Assembly: GCF_030408395.1 (NCBI RefSeq)
Contig: NZ_CP046980.1
Coordinates: 1,550,001 to 1,614,000 of the forward strand
Source: Corynebacterium aquatimens
GTDB taxonomy: Bacteria; Actinomycetota; Actinomycetes; Mycobacteriales; Mycobacteriaceae
Length of the DNA: 64,000 nt
Reading direction: 5' to 3'
In this document: positions 9,183 through 19,600 of the stretch, one piece after another
Layout of the letters: each line of letters opens with the position of its first letter
Position numbering within the stretch: the stretch's first letter is position 1
The notes under the pieces: model-generated
What the model was told of the DNA's origin: nothing
Database searches by the model: none
What the model saw: the letters and a program-made list of their open reading frames with translations, nothing else
Program-made: the position numbers and the translations under genes

Positions 9183-9946
9183 CCCCACCGACCCCGCCGC
9201 AAGAGCGCTTCCTCGACGAATCCGTCCTCGCGGACTTCACAGCGATGCGCATGACGGCCTTCGGCAAAAGCGTCATCGACATCGCCAACGACCCAACCTT
9301 CGACACGTGGACCTTCTCCCAAAAGGTGCTCTACGCACTCGACAAAAAAGTCGCGGCCAGACGCGAACGCCGCATCAACAAACTGCTCAAGGCATCACGA
9401 TCGCCAAACCCCGATGCCTGCCTCGAAGACGTCGTCTACGCGCCTGACCGCAACATCAACCCAGAACAAGTCAGCCGACTCGCTCACGGACAATGGTGCC
9501 ACCTGGGCCAAAACATTGTCATCCTGGGCAAATCCTCAGTCGGCAAAACCTACCTCGCCCAAGCACTGATCACCGCAGCATGCCGCAACGACTACTCCGC
9601 CAGGTTCTACCGCACCGACATGCTCGCCGCGCACTTCGCAGTGATGCCGCTTGACGACCCAGCCCGGCTCAAACTCACCCGCGAGTTGATCAGCGTCGAT
9701 GTGTTAGTCCTCGACGACTTCCTCACCACCCCAGTCGACGCCGCCACCGCGCACCTGCTCTTCAACATTCTCTCCGAACGAGAAAGCAACCGATCAACGA
9801 TCGTGACCTCACAGTTCACCCCGCAAGATTGGTACAGATCTATCCCGGACACCGTCATCGCCGAGTCCATCCTTAACCGACTCATCGCCGGCGCCGAGAT
9901 CATCACCCTTGAAGGACCAAACATGAGACTGGAAGCTAACCATTAA
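9179..9946 (+). CDS. istB: IS21-family helper ATPase IstB
   Basis: 255 aa AAA+ ATPase of the DnaC/IstB group. Walker A is GKSSVGKT (~120-127) and Walker B VLVLDDF; a sensor-1-like STIVTSQF follows. IstB binds target DNA and activates IstA. The ATG overlaps the istA stop as ATGA, and AAGAAAGGAACC lies just upstream. The gene looks complete although its partner istA is broken, so it could work only with an IstA supplied from another copy. The right IS end lies 22-74 bp downstream. Confidence 0.93.
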   Translation: MTPPTPPQERFLDESVLADFTAMRMTAFGKSVIDIANDPTFDTWTFSQKVLYALDKKVAARRERRINKLLKASRSPNPDACLEDVVYAPDRNINPEQVSRLAHGQWCHLGQNIVILGKSSVGKTYLAQALITAACRNDYSARFYRTDMLAAHFAVMPLDDPARLKLTRELISVDVLVLDDFLTTPVDAATAHLLFNILSERESNRSTIVTSQFTPQDWYRSIPDTVIAESILNRLIAGAEIITLEGPNMRLEANH

Positions 9947-9967
9947 CACAAAACGCTTGAGTGGAGA

Positions 9968-10020
9968 CCGCTACCGGATCCCCACTCAAGCGCTACCACG
10001 AACTCACCACACCGCTACCA
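9968..10020 (-). repeat. IS21-family right terminal inverted repeat
   Basis: Partner of 5963-6015; ends ACCGCTACCA at 10020. The GGATCCGGTAGCG-type block near the inner edge has its counterpart in the left arm. Confidence 0.85.
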
Positions 10021-10101
10021 TTTCGATCTTCTAAACAAATCGCCAGTCGAATAAGAATTCGCAGATATCCGATCGATTGTCGCTTCAAGTACTTAAGTTG
10101 T

Positions 10102-10129
10102 TTGAGAACCTAATGCTCGATGCGATAAG
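10102..10129 (+). promoter_or_regulatory. Possible promoter of the defence operon
   Basis: In the AT-rich gap between the IS21 end and the operon, TTGAGA (10102-10107) and GATAAG (10124-10129) are separated by 16 bp. This is a weak sigma-70-type match found by eye. No other gene could use it, as the operon starts 62 bp downstream. Confidence 0.3.
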
Positions 10130-10191
10130 CCCGAATCACCTCGGTGGAACTGGTAAATTTCGCAAAGAGAAACCGGAATACGGAGTGTGCA

Positions 10192-13100
10192 ATGAGCCTG
10201 AACAACTGGGGAAATGCTGATAAGTCACTTGAAGATCTTGTCGACTCTTATAGGGATACATGCCTATCGGTGTACGAACACGATCCAAATCGCATTGTCG
10301 AAGATCTGAGAAAAGAATTCGCGATTGCAGAAGGCGGCTACGGAAGAAAGCAAATTCAAGAGCTTCTCCAAAATGGTGCGGATGCGATGCGTGAAGCCCC
10401 CGGCCGATTGGCGGTTTATCTCACCAAGGAGAATCTCTACGTTGCAAACCAGGGTGAACCATTCACGGAATCAGGATTGCGCGCCATTCTTTACGCACAC
10501 TTGTCTGAAAAGACCGGGGAAGAGATTGGCCGATTTGGGCTAGGTTTCAAATCTGTTGCTGGCATTTCGACTAACCCTCAGATTTTTAGTCGGTCAGTGT
10601 CCTTCGCATTCGATCGCAGTGCAGCCCGAGACTCTATTTCCAAAGCGACGAGGCAAAAGCTCTATGAAGATGAAGTACCTTCATTACGCCTGGCTTGGCC
10701 AATCGAGCCCACCCAAGAATTTCGTGATGATCCGGAACTCCGCGTTTTGGCTAAATGGGCAACGACAATCGTTAAGGTTCCACTACATACCGGAGTTTGC
10801 TTCACACTTGATGAGGAGATGCGAAACTTTGATGAGTCGTTCTGTCTTTTTGTCCCGGCAGTTAAAGAGCTGAGGCTTGATTCCCAGATTAGTGGAATGC
10901 GCAAGTCGTTCACTACATCTAGGACCGGAGAAGGACGTCGCGAAGTAGAGCTTCGTGACTCCGACGGGCAAACTTCAAGGTGGTACGTAGTTTCCAAAAA
11001 ATATCAACCGAGCAAAGAAGCACTCGAAAGCGCTGGTAGAACAGCTCGCCGCGACAACGTCACAGTGAGCTGGGCAGTACCTTTAGATGGCAAGGCGAAA
11101 CTCGGCCAGCTTTCCGCTTACTTCCCGGTTAAATCTGAAGTATCTCTTTCTGGCAAATTGAACGCTCCCTGGAAGCTTTCAGACGACCGCATCGACCTAA
11201 TCGAAGATGACTTCAATAGGGAGATCCTCGAAACAGTCGTACCAGAATTAGTTGGTGAAGCAAGGCAATTCTTGGGACCTCTGGATCCAGGCCGATACAT
11301 AGACATTCTGCCAGCGCGTGGGCGCGAAACAAGAAGCTGGGCTGACGGCGTGATTAATGAACCGATTTACCGGCATCTACGTAGTCTTCGGAGCCTACCT
11401 AACGGCGAGCTCGAAATGCGTTCTCCTAATTCTCTTAGGCTCGTCCCATCAGTCGTGCCAGATGTACTAATTGACGAATGGATGGAAATTGCCGAAGTGA
11501 GAGAAGATTGGCTCCATCCTGCCTGTGCCTCCACGCCAGAGCGGAAATCGAAGAGCATTCGACTCATGGGCTTCGATCCCTCAAATCCCATCGCGCATTT
11601 GCGAACATGGTTTGAATCATTCGTCGCTCATGCCGACAGCCAAAATGCAGCTGCAAAATCTATTGCCGCGATAAGAACGATGAATGCGGTCTACGACGAG
11701 GTGAAACCGCAAGATTTAGAGGGGTTTATTGAGGAAGTTCGTTTAAGCCCGGTAGTACTACTCGAGAACGGTACGTGGGCTCGACCTGAACGCGGGCAAG
11801 CGGTAATCCGGTCCAGCACCCATGATTCTGGAACGAACTTTGTTCACCCGGCCCTTACCGAGGACCCGCAAGTAGAGTCCGCTTTGAGGAGCTTCGGAGT
11901 AACAACCTTTGAAAACACCGGAAATCTAGAAGACGTTCTTAACCAGTTGCGCAACCGAAACCACGAGGATAACGACGAATTTTGGTTGGAGGCATGGAGT
12001 GTTTTCCGGTCAAAGAATCTAACGGAACTACGCACCGAATTCTTCGATCTAGTCGGTGATGAGATGTCCGACTACATTCGGGTTCTAAATCTAGCCGGCA
12101 AATGGGTGCTCCCTGCAGGGCAATACATTCCTGGCAACATACTAAGAGCCAACACGGAAGATGCCCATCTATTGGTCGACCCGACGTTTCACGCTCTTGA
12201 CTCCGAACTGCTTAGAGCCCTCGGTATATCCGATAAGCCCTTTCATGCTTTACAGCACACTCGATCAGCTTGGGTAGAAGAGTTCTTGGCTGAGCACCGT
12301 GAGGAGTTTGGAAACGAGCTCGGATTAAACCCACGCAACTGGACTTCAATTAAGATTCGCGAAGCAACCTTCCTTGGTCCTCTTGATCATCTTGCCGAAT
12401 TCTCACCGCAGAACCGTGCACGCCTTGTGCTCTATCTAATCAATCACGACACAAATACAACCGTTGAGATCGGCTCAGAAAAGTCGAAACTTACTGCACA
12501 AGTGGTGCACCCAAATGTTTGGAAAGTTGTGAACGACGGCTTAGTCAAGACCAGTTTGGGATACACGAAAATTAATGAAAGCGTTTATGCCCCTGATGAG
12601 GCTGAAGAGATTTCGAGCTTTACTCCGACGGTACTAGACGTACATCCCGAGTCGTACTGGCTTGAAGTTCTACCTTTCATACGATCAATTCACCACTTCG
12701 AAATCGAAAACTTCGAAACGTTAGTTCTTTTCCACCGTGGCCACGAAGACGAGGTATCACTCGGTAAGACTTACGCTTGGTACGCCGACCAATTCCCTGA
12801 TGACGTCCCGCCCTTGATCCACGTTCATTCACAACAACAGTGGCATAAGCTTCCTGCCTCCGATGTAGCTGTGGCTTCTGACGAACTCGAAGAGGATGGA
12901 CTTGAAAAATTCGGGATCCCGACTCTACCTGTTCCGGAAAGAAACGATGCTCAGATCCTCAAAAATAACTGGGGTCTGCTCACCGCGGAGGACATTCCAA
13001 GCCAAGTGGATTTCGATCCAACTGAAGAGAAACAACCATTACTGCTGAAGTTCCCGAATCTCCTGTCGCTCTCAGCTGACTTTCCTGATGACCCGGTCTG

Positions 13101-14946
13101 GGAACGCGTACACGATCTCGAATTTCAAGCGTGCCAGGAACTTAGTATGGTGAGCATGCTCCCAGGGCGCCCAAGGGTGAGGGAATCCCTGACTCGCCTG
13201 TCTAGGGATAACGTTCTATACGTCGAGGGCGAGTCTTCCGAAGAACAATGGCGGGGAATCCTAGCTCTACTTAATTTAGATTTAGACGACTACCGTTTTC
13301 AGCAACTGCTTGATGAAACTCACTCACAGCAAGTCGAACGAGCGAAGGCACTTGTGCGGAATGCATCTTCGGATGCCGAGAAGATAGCTTCGCTTTTCAG
13401 TGAAGACGTGCTTGTAGCACTGATCCCCAACGGTGCATTAAGTTACGCCCAGCAGAAGCTCGGAACCCGACCTTCGCACTTCGAACTCGCCCAAACCTGT
13501 CTCGATATGTACGGCACGGGCACTCTCGAAAAGCTGTGTCGCGCATGCCCGGATCTCCCGGTAGGGCAAGCCCCTAAAACCTGGAGAGGATCTTATGGTG
13601 CTCGTAAATGGGTGAGGGAATTAGGCTTCGGGGACGAATGGGCCGGTCAAACGTCTAAGAAGTCCAATGCGCCCTATAAAGTAGTGAGCGGTCCAGCTAG
13701 CATCGGGGCATTCCACGATTACCAAGCTGCGGTCTCTCGACGACTCCGTCAAATGCTCCGAAGGGAATCGTCGAGACGAGGTTTAATCACTCTTCCAACC
13801 GGCGCTGGTAAGACAAGAGTAGCCGTTCAAACAATTATCGAATCGATCGCAGATGGTGATCTAGACAGGCACGATCAAAAGTTTAACGGACCGATCCTGT
13901 GGCTAGTCGATAACGAAGAACTCTGTGAACAGGCGATTTCGGCCTGGAAGAGCCTATGGGCTGCCGTGGGCAGGATTAATACTTCCCTTACCATATCCAG
14001 GCACTTCGGCAACGTTGAGGCCGATGAAGAACCGGACGGAGTCCAGGTAGTCGTCGCGACCTACCAAAAAACTGTGCGTTCGGTAGGTAAAGATGATTTC
14101 AACTGGCTGAGAGAGAGCCCACTTCTCGTTATCGATGAAGCCCATACATCCCTGAGCCCGTCGTACACCAAGATCCTAGAGTGGACTGGAAGATCGCGAT
14201 ACCAAAGAGAAAAGCTTCTTTTGGGCTTAACCGCCACGCCATACAGAGGATCCTCCGATTCAGACGAGACCAAACGACTACTTCGCCGTTTCGATGGAAA
14301 TATTCTCGATGCTGGTGTGTTTGGAGATGAGGATCCGATGGTGAGGCTGCAGAATGACCGGGTTCTTGCGCATGTGACAATGGAAAAATTTAAGACGGAC
14401 ACCAGCGTTGAAATGTCGGAAAATGACATTCGCGATTTCCGAGAGAAACACTGGCTGCCCAGTAAGAAAGCAGAGGAGCTGGGCCAAGATTTTGAACGCA
14501 CTATGCGCATTGTTAGGTCCATCGAGAGTAAACCTGACGATTGGTCGATTATCGTATTTGCTGCTTCCGTTGAAAACGCCGAAACGATTGCAACCATCCT
14601 CACCCTTGATGGCATACCCGCGGCCAGTATCAGTAGCAGCACCCCTGATGAAGAACGCACGCTTGCCTTTGAGCGGTTCCGAGCCAAAGAATTACGTGTT
14701 TTGACAAACTACAATGTGCTGTCTCAGGGCTTTGACGCCCCAAAAACCGACGCAGTCTACATCACACGACCGACTCAAAGCGAAGTTCGATACCAGCAGA
14801 TGATCGGTCGAGGATTGAGGGGACCGAAAAATGGAGGAACAGAAAACGTGCATATCGTCAATGTTCTCGACAACATCGAGCAGTTCCCTTTGAGCATCGT
14901 TTACACGCCGTTCGAGAAGCTTGCGGATAAAGTAAATGAAACTTAA
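10192..14946 (+). CDS. GHKL (sacsin/Hsp90-like) ATPase fused to SF2 DEAH helicase; defence operon gene 1
   Basis: A 1584-aa protein and first gene of the operon. Residues ~55-125 show a GHKL nucleotide-binding fold as in sacsin and Hsp90: N-box ELLQNGADAM (Asn61), a G1-like box VANQGEPF and a G2 box GRFGLGFKSV. About 1000 residues of unrecognised middle region follow. The C-terminus is an SF2 helicase of the ResIII/type III restriction kind: motif I LPTGAGKT (Lys1207), DEAH (1315-1318), motif III LTATPYRG, motif V SQGFDAPKTD, motif VI QMIGRGLRG (~1536-1544). The ATG at 10192 has CGGAGTG upstream and is preferred to the in-frame GTG at 10144, which lacks a ribosome site. Its stop overlaps the next gene by 11 bp. 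I infer DNA sensing or translocation in phage defence; no nuclease motif was seen. Confidence 0.8.
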   Translation: MSLNNWGNADKSLEDLVDSYRDTCLSVYEHDPNRIVEDLRKEFAIAEGGYGRKQIQELLQNGADAMREAPGRLAVYLTKENLYVANQGEPFTESGLRAILYAHLSEKTGEEIGRFGLGFKSVAGISTNPQIFSRSVSFAFDRSAARDSISKATRQKLYEDEVPSLRLAWPIEPTQEFRDDPELRVLAKWATTIVKVPLHTGVCFTLDEEMRNFDESFCLFVPAVKELRLDSQISGMRKSFTTSRTGEGRREVELRDSDGQTSRWYVVSKKYQPSKEALESAGRTARRDNVTVSWAVPLDGKAKLGQLSAYFPVKSEVSLSGKLNAPWKLSDDRIDLIEDDFNREILETVVPELVGEARQFLGPLDPGRYIDILPARGRETRSWADGVINEPIYRHLRSLRSLPNGELEMRSPNSLRLVPSVVPDVLIDEWMEIAEVREDWLHPACASTPERKSKSIRLMGFDPSNPIAHLRTWFESFVAHADSQNAAAKSIAAIRTMNAVYDEVKPQDLEGFIEEVRLSPVVLLENGTWARPERGQAVIRSSTHDSGTNFVHPALTEDPQVESALRSFGVTTFENTGNLEDVLNQLRNRNHEDNDEFWLEAWSVFRSKNLTELRTEFFDLVGDEMSDYIRVLNLAGKWVLPAGQYIPGNILRANTEDAHLLVDPTFHALDSELLRALGISDKPFHALQHTRSAWVEEFLAEHREEFGNELGLNPRNWTSIKIREATFLGPLDHLAEFSPQNRARLVLYLINHDTNTTVEIGSEKSKLTAQVVHPNVWKVVNDGLVKTSLGYTKINESVYAPDEAEEISSFTPTVLDVHPESYWLEVLPFIRSIHHFEIENFETLVLFHRGHEDEVSLGKTYAWYADQFPDDVPPLIHVHSQQQWHKLPASDVAVASDELEEDGLEKFGIPTLPVPERNDAQILKNNWGLLTAEDIPSQVDFDPTEEKQPLLLKFPNLLSLSADFPDDPVWERVHDLEFQACQELSMVSMLPGRPRVRESLTRLSRDNVLYVEGESSEEQWRGILALLNLDLDDYRFQQLLDETHSQQVERAKALVRNASSDAEKIASLFSEDVLVALIPNGALSYAQQKLGTRPSHFELAQTCLDMYGTGTLEKLCRACPDLPVGQAPKTWRGSYGARKWVRELGFGDEWAGQTSKKSNAPYKVVSGPASIGAFHDYQAAVSRRLRQMLRRESSRRGLITLPTGAGKTRVAVQTIIESIADGDLDRHDQKFNGPILWLVDNEELCEQAISAWKSLWAAVGRINTSLTISRHFGNVEADEEPDGVQVVVATYQKTVRSVGKDDFNWLRESPLLVIDEAHTSLSPSYTKILEWTGRSRYQREKLLLGLTATPYRGSSDSDETKRLLRRFDGNILDAGVFGDEDPMVRLQNDRVLAHVTMEKFKTDTSVEMSENDIRDFREKHWLPSKKAEELGQDFERTMRIVRSIESKPDDWSIIVFAASVENAETIATILTLDGIPAASISSSTPDEERTLAFERFRAKELRVLTNYNVLSQGFDAPKTDAVYITRPTQSEVRYQQMIGRGLRGPKNGGTENVHIVNVLDNIEQFPLSIVYTPFEKLADKVNET

Positions 14947-16681
14947 AAAAAATTTACAGCCGACGTCCACCGAAGCATTGGTGTTAGACCCGTTCCAGCA
15001 GAAATATCTAGCTGGACCCCCTAGCGGCAAAACGCTCGTAGTTGCTGGTCCTGGTTCGGGTAAAACAACGATAGCGTTGAAGAAAACAATACAAATCGAT
15101 AAGGAGTTTAGATCCGAGGCCACAAGGGCTGTTCTGTTTTTATCTTTCTCGAGAGCCTCTATCTCCGCAGCGTCCCGATCTATGCGCGAGGAGCTAGATG
15201 CACTGAAAGTAGAATTCCAGGCTCAGACGATCGACTCTCTGGCTTTCGAGATTTGCAAATATGATGATCCAAATTTCGATGAAAACCGATTAGCTAGATC
15301 CTCCTTCGAGTCCCGGTTATGCAGGGCTACAGCCATTGCTAAAGAAGACTTTGGAGACCTAACGGCAGACCTATGTCATGTTTTTATTGATGAGGCCCAG
15401 GACATTTCGCCAGCGCAAGCAACATTTCTCAGACATTACCTTAGTCACCTTCCATCCGACTGCGGAGTAACGGTCTTCGCAGACCCCGACCAAGAGATCT
15501 ATCGTTTCCTTGACTCTTTGGACGAAGCGTTGGAAGTGAGCAGATGGGAAAATCTTGAGCATGAATTCGACTTTTCGCACGGTTGGAATCTTCTGAGATT
15601 CAAGTCCAGTCATCGCCCCAAAACGGCGTCGGCTGCGGCGCTGTTTAAAGCACTCGATGAAGTTCGAGACATGGAAGCGCGATCCGAGAAGGTAAGAACC
15701 CTGGACGAACTTCAGGCTCGTTTACCAACAATAACGTTGGAACGGTTAGCCGCGCTCTCCAATATGAACAACGACCGGAACGCCGTTCTCGTGCGTAACA
15801 ATTCCGACGTGGCAGATGTCTTTCAAGGCCTCATCACAGCGGGTTGCACTTCTGTGTCACCTGTTTTAATTCCCGAGTGGAGGGGTAAGATTCCAGCTTG
15901 GGTAAGCAGAGCTTTCGCAGATTTTTCTGACCAACATTTCCACTCTGCAGAATTACTATCTTATCTCCGGCCTAGACTGACTAACGTTGAGCTGGAAAAG
16001 ACAAAAGAAGTTTTGGACCTCGATTTCCAAAGACAAATGACCTGGAATGATGTCCGTTCTTGCTTCCTACGAGCCCCGGAACTGCTTGCCTACTCGGAAG
16101 ATAGCAATCTTGCCGTCAGTACAATTCACCAAGCAAAGGGCTTAGAATTTGCGAATGTAGGGATTCTTGAACCCGAGAGATTACTCGAAAGACAGCCAGC
16201 AGAAAGCGAACTTTTGTTCGTTGCACTGAGCCGAGCCCGTTCAAACGTTTTTCGAATTAGCGATCCACCAAGGGCAAATCGCCAGAATTCACGCAGAAGA
16301 TCTTTCGAGTACAAGTTCGCAAGATCCAGCAAGAAGCTTATCGGACTTACAATTCTCCCCACTGACCTCGATGTTCCAGAGACCCTTGCTTCAAAATCGG
16401 TTGATGCGTTGAGGCACGCAACTATAGGCGATTTAGTAGCATTTGATCCGATTAGAACCCGCGACTACCCAGTCTACGTGTGCTCCTTAAACGGTGTTCC
16501 GTTCGCTGAAACAAGCGAGGCGTTCGGCAAGGTTTTAAAGCGGCATTTAGGGTCGCAGTCTCAATTTCCCCGGCTGGGGTCAGTTCCTATAGCTAGGCTG
16601 GAAACAGATTTCATTGGTTTAGAGCAGACGCTCCAGGCATTTGCCATCGCCAAACCGTTAGGATTTGCAACCGTTAACTAA
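14936..16681 (+). CDS. UvrD/Rep-like SF1 helicase; defence operon gene 2
   Basis: 581 aa with the SF1A motif set: Q-like LDPFQQKYLAG, motif I GPGSGKTT (38-45), motif II FIDEAQD (Asp152-Asp156), motif III VTVFADPDQEIYRF, motif V STIHQAKGLEF (~394) and motif VI LLFVALSRAR (~425). It is shorter than UvrD (~720 aa) and lacks most of the 1B/2B insertions, resembling the small UvrD-like helicases found in defence islands. A ~120-residue C-terminal domain after motif VI is unrecognised. Its start lies inside the end of gene 1 (11-bp overlap), so it is translationally coupled. Predicted 3'-5' ssDNA translocase; the role in the system is inferred. Confidence 0.85.
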   Translation: MKLKKNLQPTSTEALVLDPFQQKYLAGPPSGKTLVVAGPGSGKTTIALKKTIQIDKEFRSEATRAVLFLSFSRASISAASRSMREELDALKVEFQAQTIDSLAFEICKYDDPNFDENRLARSSFESRLCRATAIAKEDFGDLTADLCHVFIDEAQDISPAQATFLRHYLSHLPSDCGVTVFADPDQEIYRFLDSLDEALEVSRWENLEHEFDFSHGWNLLRFKSSHRPKTASAAALFKALDEVRDMEARSEKVRTLDELQARLPTITLERLAALSNMNNDRNAVLVRNNSDVADVFQGLITAGCTSVSPVLIPEWRGKIPAWVSRAFADFSDQHFHSAELLSYLRPRLTNVELEKTKEVLDLDFQRQMTWNDVRSCFLRAPELLAYSEDSNLAVSTIHQAKGLEFANVGILEPERLLERQPAESELLFVALSRARSNVFRISDPPRANRQNSRRRSFEYKFARSSKKLIGLTILPTDLDVPETLASKSVDALRHATIGDLVAFDPIRTRDYPVYVCSLNGVPFAETSEAFGKVLKRHLGSQSQFPRLGSVPIARLETDFIGLEQTLQAFAIAKPLGFATVN

Positions 16682-16694
16682 GAGGTGCCGATTT

Positions 16695-19600
16695 ATGAAC
16701 CTTCAACCGTGGTACGACGCCCGCGAAAGGTTGATCGACTATGTTAGAAACGATCTTCAAGGCAAAGATGACGAAAGACTGGAGACACCGCCATTAGACC
16801 GATTTATTGTCGGTATTTTGCACCCTCAAAGAGGAGCCGGCGGAGATTTGGATGCATTCGCTGAAAACGACAGTGAGACGCACGGTTTCGTAAAAACTAA
16901 CGGTCCTTCTCGATCGGATTTCGAGACAGATAATGATGCCAATTTGCCTAACACCACTCGCCCCTCATCCATGGGCATAACAGTCAACGTCGCACCGAAC
17001 GATTCGACGACTATCACGGCATCGTTTGAAGCAACTAGATATATCGAGGACGAAAATTCCCTTTGGCAGCCTGAGAAGATCAAATTCCGGGAAGTTATAG
17101 ATCTCCAGGAAATCAAGCGTACTAATCAAGTGTGCAAGATCGAGATACCAAGCGGAATTGAAGGATTAAAGGCACTAGCGATCATTAGACCCACAAGCTT
17201 CGAGGTCGTCAGAATCACTTTAAGCCTCATCAATACGAACGAGGCCAAGAAAGGAGCCAAGGATCCGTTATGTTGGTTCCGACCTCGCATTGTTCTTCAA
17301 CTCAACCACGGTACTTTTACCTCGGGACGCCCTACTTACGATTTTGCCCACCGCGATCGAGAGCTTCGTGCTCTAGATTTTCTCTACAGACACGAAACGA
17401 ACATCGCTATCGGTCATGGTTGTTCGGTTTCGTGGCAAGGAAAAGGGTCAGTTACGCGCGTTGAAACGACGTATTTTCCTTCTCACGAAGTCCCGCTCGC
17501 GGATCCATCTCCCGGCAAACCCGGTGACCCTTACGGTGAATATGATCTTCGTATCTCCCAGTTCGCTGAGGCTTGTTCGTACGAACCGCTTAAAAATCTT
17601 TGCGCGGCCTATTCGCGTTGGATTGAAGAACAAGCCGCGCGGCTCGATTCTGAAAAAGTTTCGCTCCACGAAAGCGAGTATCAAATTGGACTCGAAACGT
17701 TGGCTAACGCCCGGGTGTGCCATGAAAGAATCGCGAACGGTATTCGATACCTAGAGGATCCCGAGTCAACAGATGTCCGTCTGGCTTTTCGCCTAATGAA
17801 TCTGGCCATGCTCGAGCAGCGTCGAAATTCTTCCTTAGATGATATTCAAGCCATTGCATGGAGGCCCTTTCAAATAGCCTTCATATTGATGAATATTCCC
17901 GCGCTCTCGGATCCAGATCATGGGGAGCGTAACTCGGTAGATCTCCTATGGTTTCCAACTGGTGGCGGTAAGACGGAAGCCTACTTAGGTTGTATTGCTT
18001 TCTCGATTCTCCTTAGAAGAATTCGACGCCCGGAGTCGGGAGGTGTGACTGCCATCATGCGTTACACCCTTCGCCTCTTAACGAGCGATCAGTTTGGACG
18101 AGCAAGCAAACTCGTGTGTGCCCTCGAGAAAGTTCGGGCACAGCACCTTCCGGATTCTCGAATCCCGATTTCTTTAGGAATGTGGGTGGGACAAAATACC
18201 ACACCGAACACTTATAAACAGGTTAAGGAGGAACTTTCGAAGGCAACCCACGGTAGCTACTACAGTGGTAAAACGCCACTAACTTACCAGGTCCAAGAAT
18301 GCCCAAGCTGCTCTGCACGCATTGAGTTAAAGCACTACTCCCTCACCAATGACGGTCTGGTAATCGCTTGCCCCAACCAGGCTTGCTTCTTCAGGAACGG
18401 GCTTCCTCTGTACTTCGTCGACGAGGATGTGTATGAAAAAAGACCATCTTTAATCATTGGGACCGTCGACAAATTTGCTCAGATGGCTTGGCAACCTCAG
18501 GTGGCCCAGCTTTTGGGGATTGACGAACCAGAATCTTCGCCTGATTTGATTGTCCAGGATGAGTTGCACTTACTTTCAGGCCCGCTTGGCACAATGGTTG
18601 GCCATTACGAGACGGCCCTTGATCAGTCGCTTAAAGTCGCCACAGGGCACAGGCCAAAGGTCATAGCCGCGACAGCGACTATCCGTCAAGCCAAAGAGCA
18701 AATCCGTGCAATCTTTGATCGAGATTCTGTTCAGTTCCCCCCGGCTGGCTTGGATCCACATGACAGCTACTTTTCTCAATCAGCTAAACGCGAAGACCAA
18801 GGAACTCGCGCTTACATCGGTGTCCTAGCTCCTGGAACCTCGCAGATGACCCTTTTAGTCCGCCTCTATGCGGCTTTATTGCAAGGCGCCTCCGAGCTTG
18901 AAAAACCAGATGACTTGATCCCGGAAACTTGGAATAAAGTCCTAGACACCTACTGGACACTTCTAGGTTACTTCAACAGTTTGCGAGTTTTAGGATCTGC
19001 CAACCTGCTGGCGAATAGCGACATTCCCGACCGTATTGAGGTTCTTGCAAAACGCAGCGGAAAGTCTGAGCGTTTGGATCCACGCGATAAATTACCCGCT
19101 GAACTAACTTCCAGGAGAAACTCTGGAGAGATCGCCGCGACCAGAATCAGAATGTCGAAGAGCTACCCCGATAGCCAAACACCCAGCATCGTTCTTGCAA
19201 CCAACATGATTTCGGTCGGATTGGACATCGACCGATTAGGTTTAATGGTCGTGGCGGGCCAGCCGCAAAACTCTTCCGAGTACATCCAAGCGACATCTAG
19301 AGTTGGTAGACGTTTCCCTGGGTTGGTATTCGTAGCGTTTAACGCAAACCGGACACGAGATGTATCCCATTTCGAAAGCTTCGAATTCTTCCACCGAACG
19401 CTCTACAGTTCTGTAGAAGCTACGACTGCCACTCCGTTCTCCCCTAGAGCCAGAGACCGCGGAGCCCATGGCTTATTAGTATCCGGAACCAGGCTACTCT
19501 TCCCAGAACTAAGAGCTAAAGATTCAGCGGGCGAAGTTGAACGGTTCGAGCAAGAGATCCGAGAAACCGTTATCCATCCCTCCGTTGAAAGGGCAAAAAG

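Larger units (their letters stand above)
5963..10020 (+). mobile_element. IS21-family insertion sequence, interrupted by an IS256-family element
   Basis: The element starts TGGTAGCGGT at 5963 and ends ACCGCTACCA at 10020, giving the TG...CA ends of IS21. The two ends match over ~53 bp as inverted repeats, and each arm carries three spaced GGTAGCG boxes, like the multiple transposase-binding sites at IS21 termini. Inside are istA (broken) and istB (intact, overlapping ATGA). Without the nested IS and one target copy it would be ~2.6 kb, usual for IS21. The flanks (GGCTAGT on the left, TTTCGAT on the right) show no target duplication, so one side has probably been rearranged since insertion. 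It sits between the protease gene and the low-GC defence operon. Confidence 0.88.

Noticed and set aside
9947..10191. Attachment site or integrase scar at the left of the island
   Set aside because: No tRNA end, integrase or direct repeat shared with the right edge was found by eye.
10144..10191. GTG at 10144 as the start of the first defence gene
   Set aside because: No ribosome-binding site upstream; ATG 10192 has GGAG at good spacing and begins the conserved-looking region.
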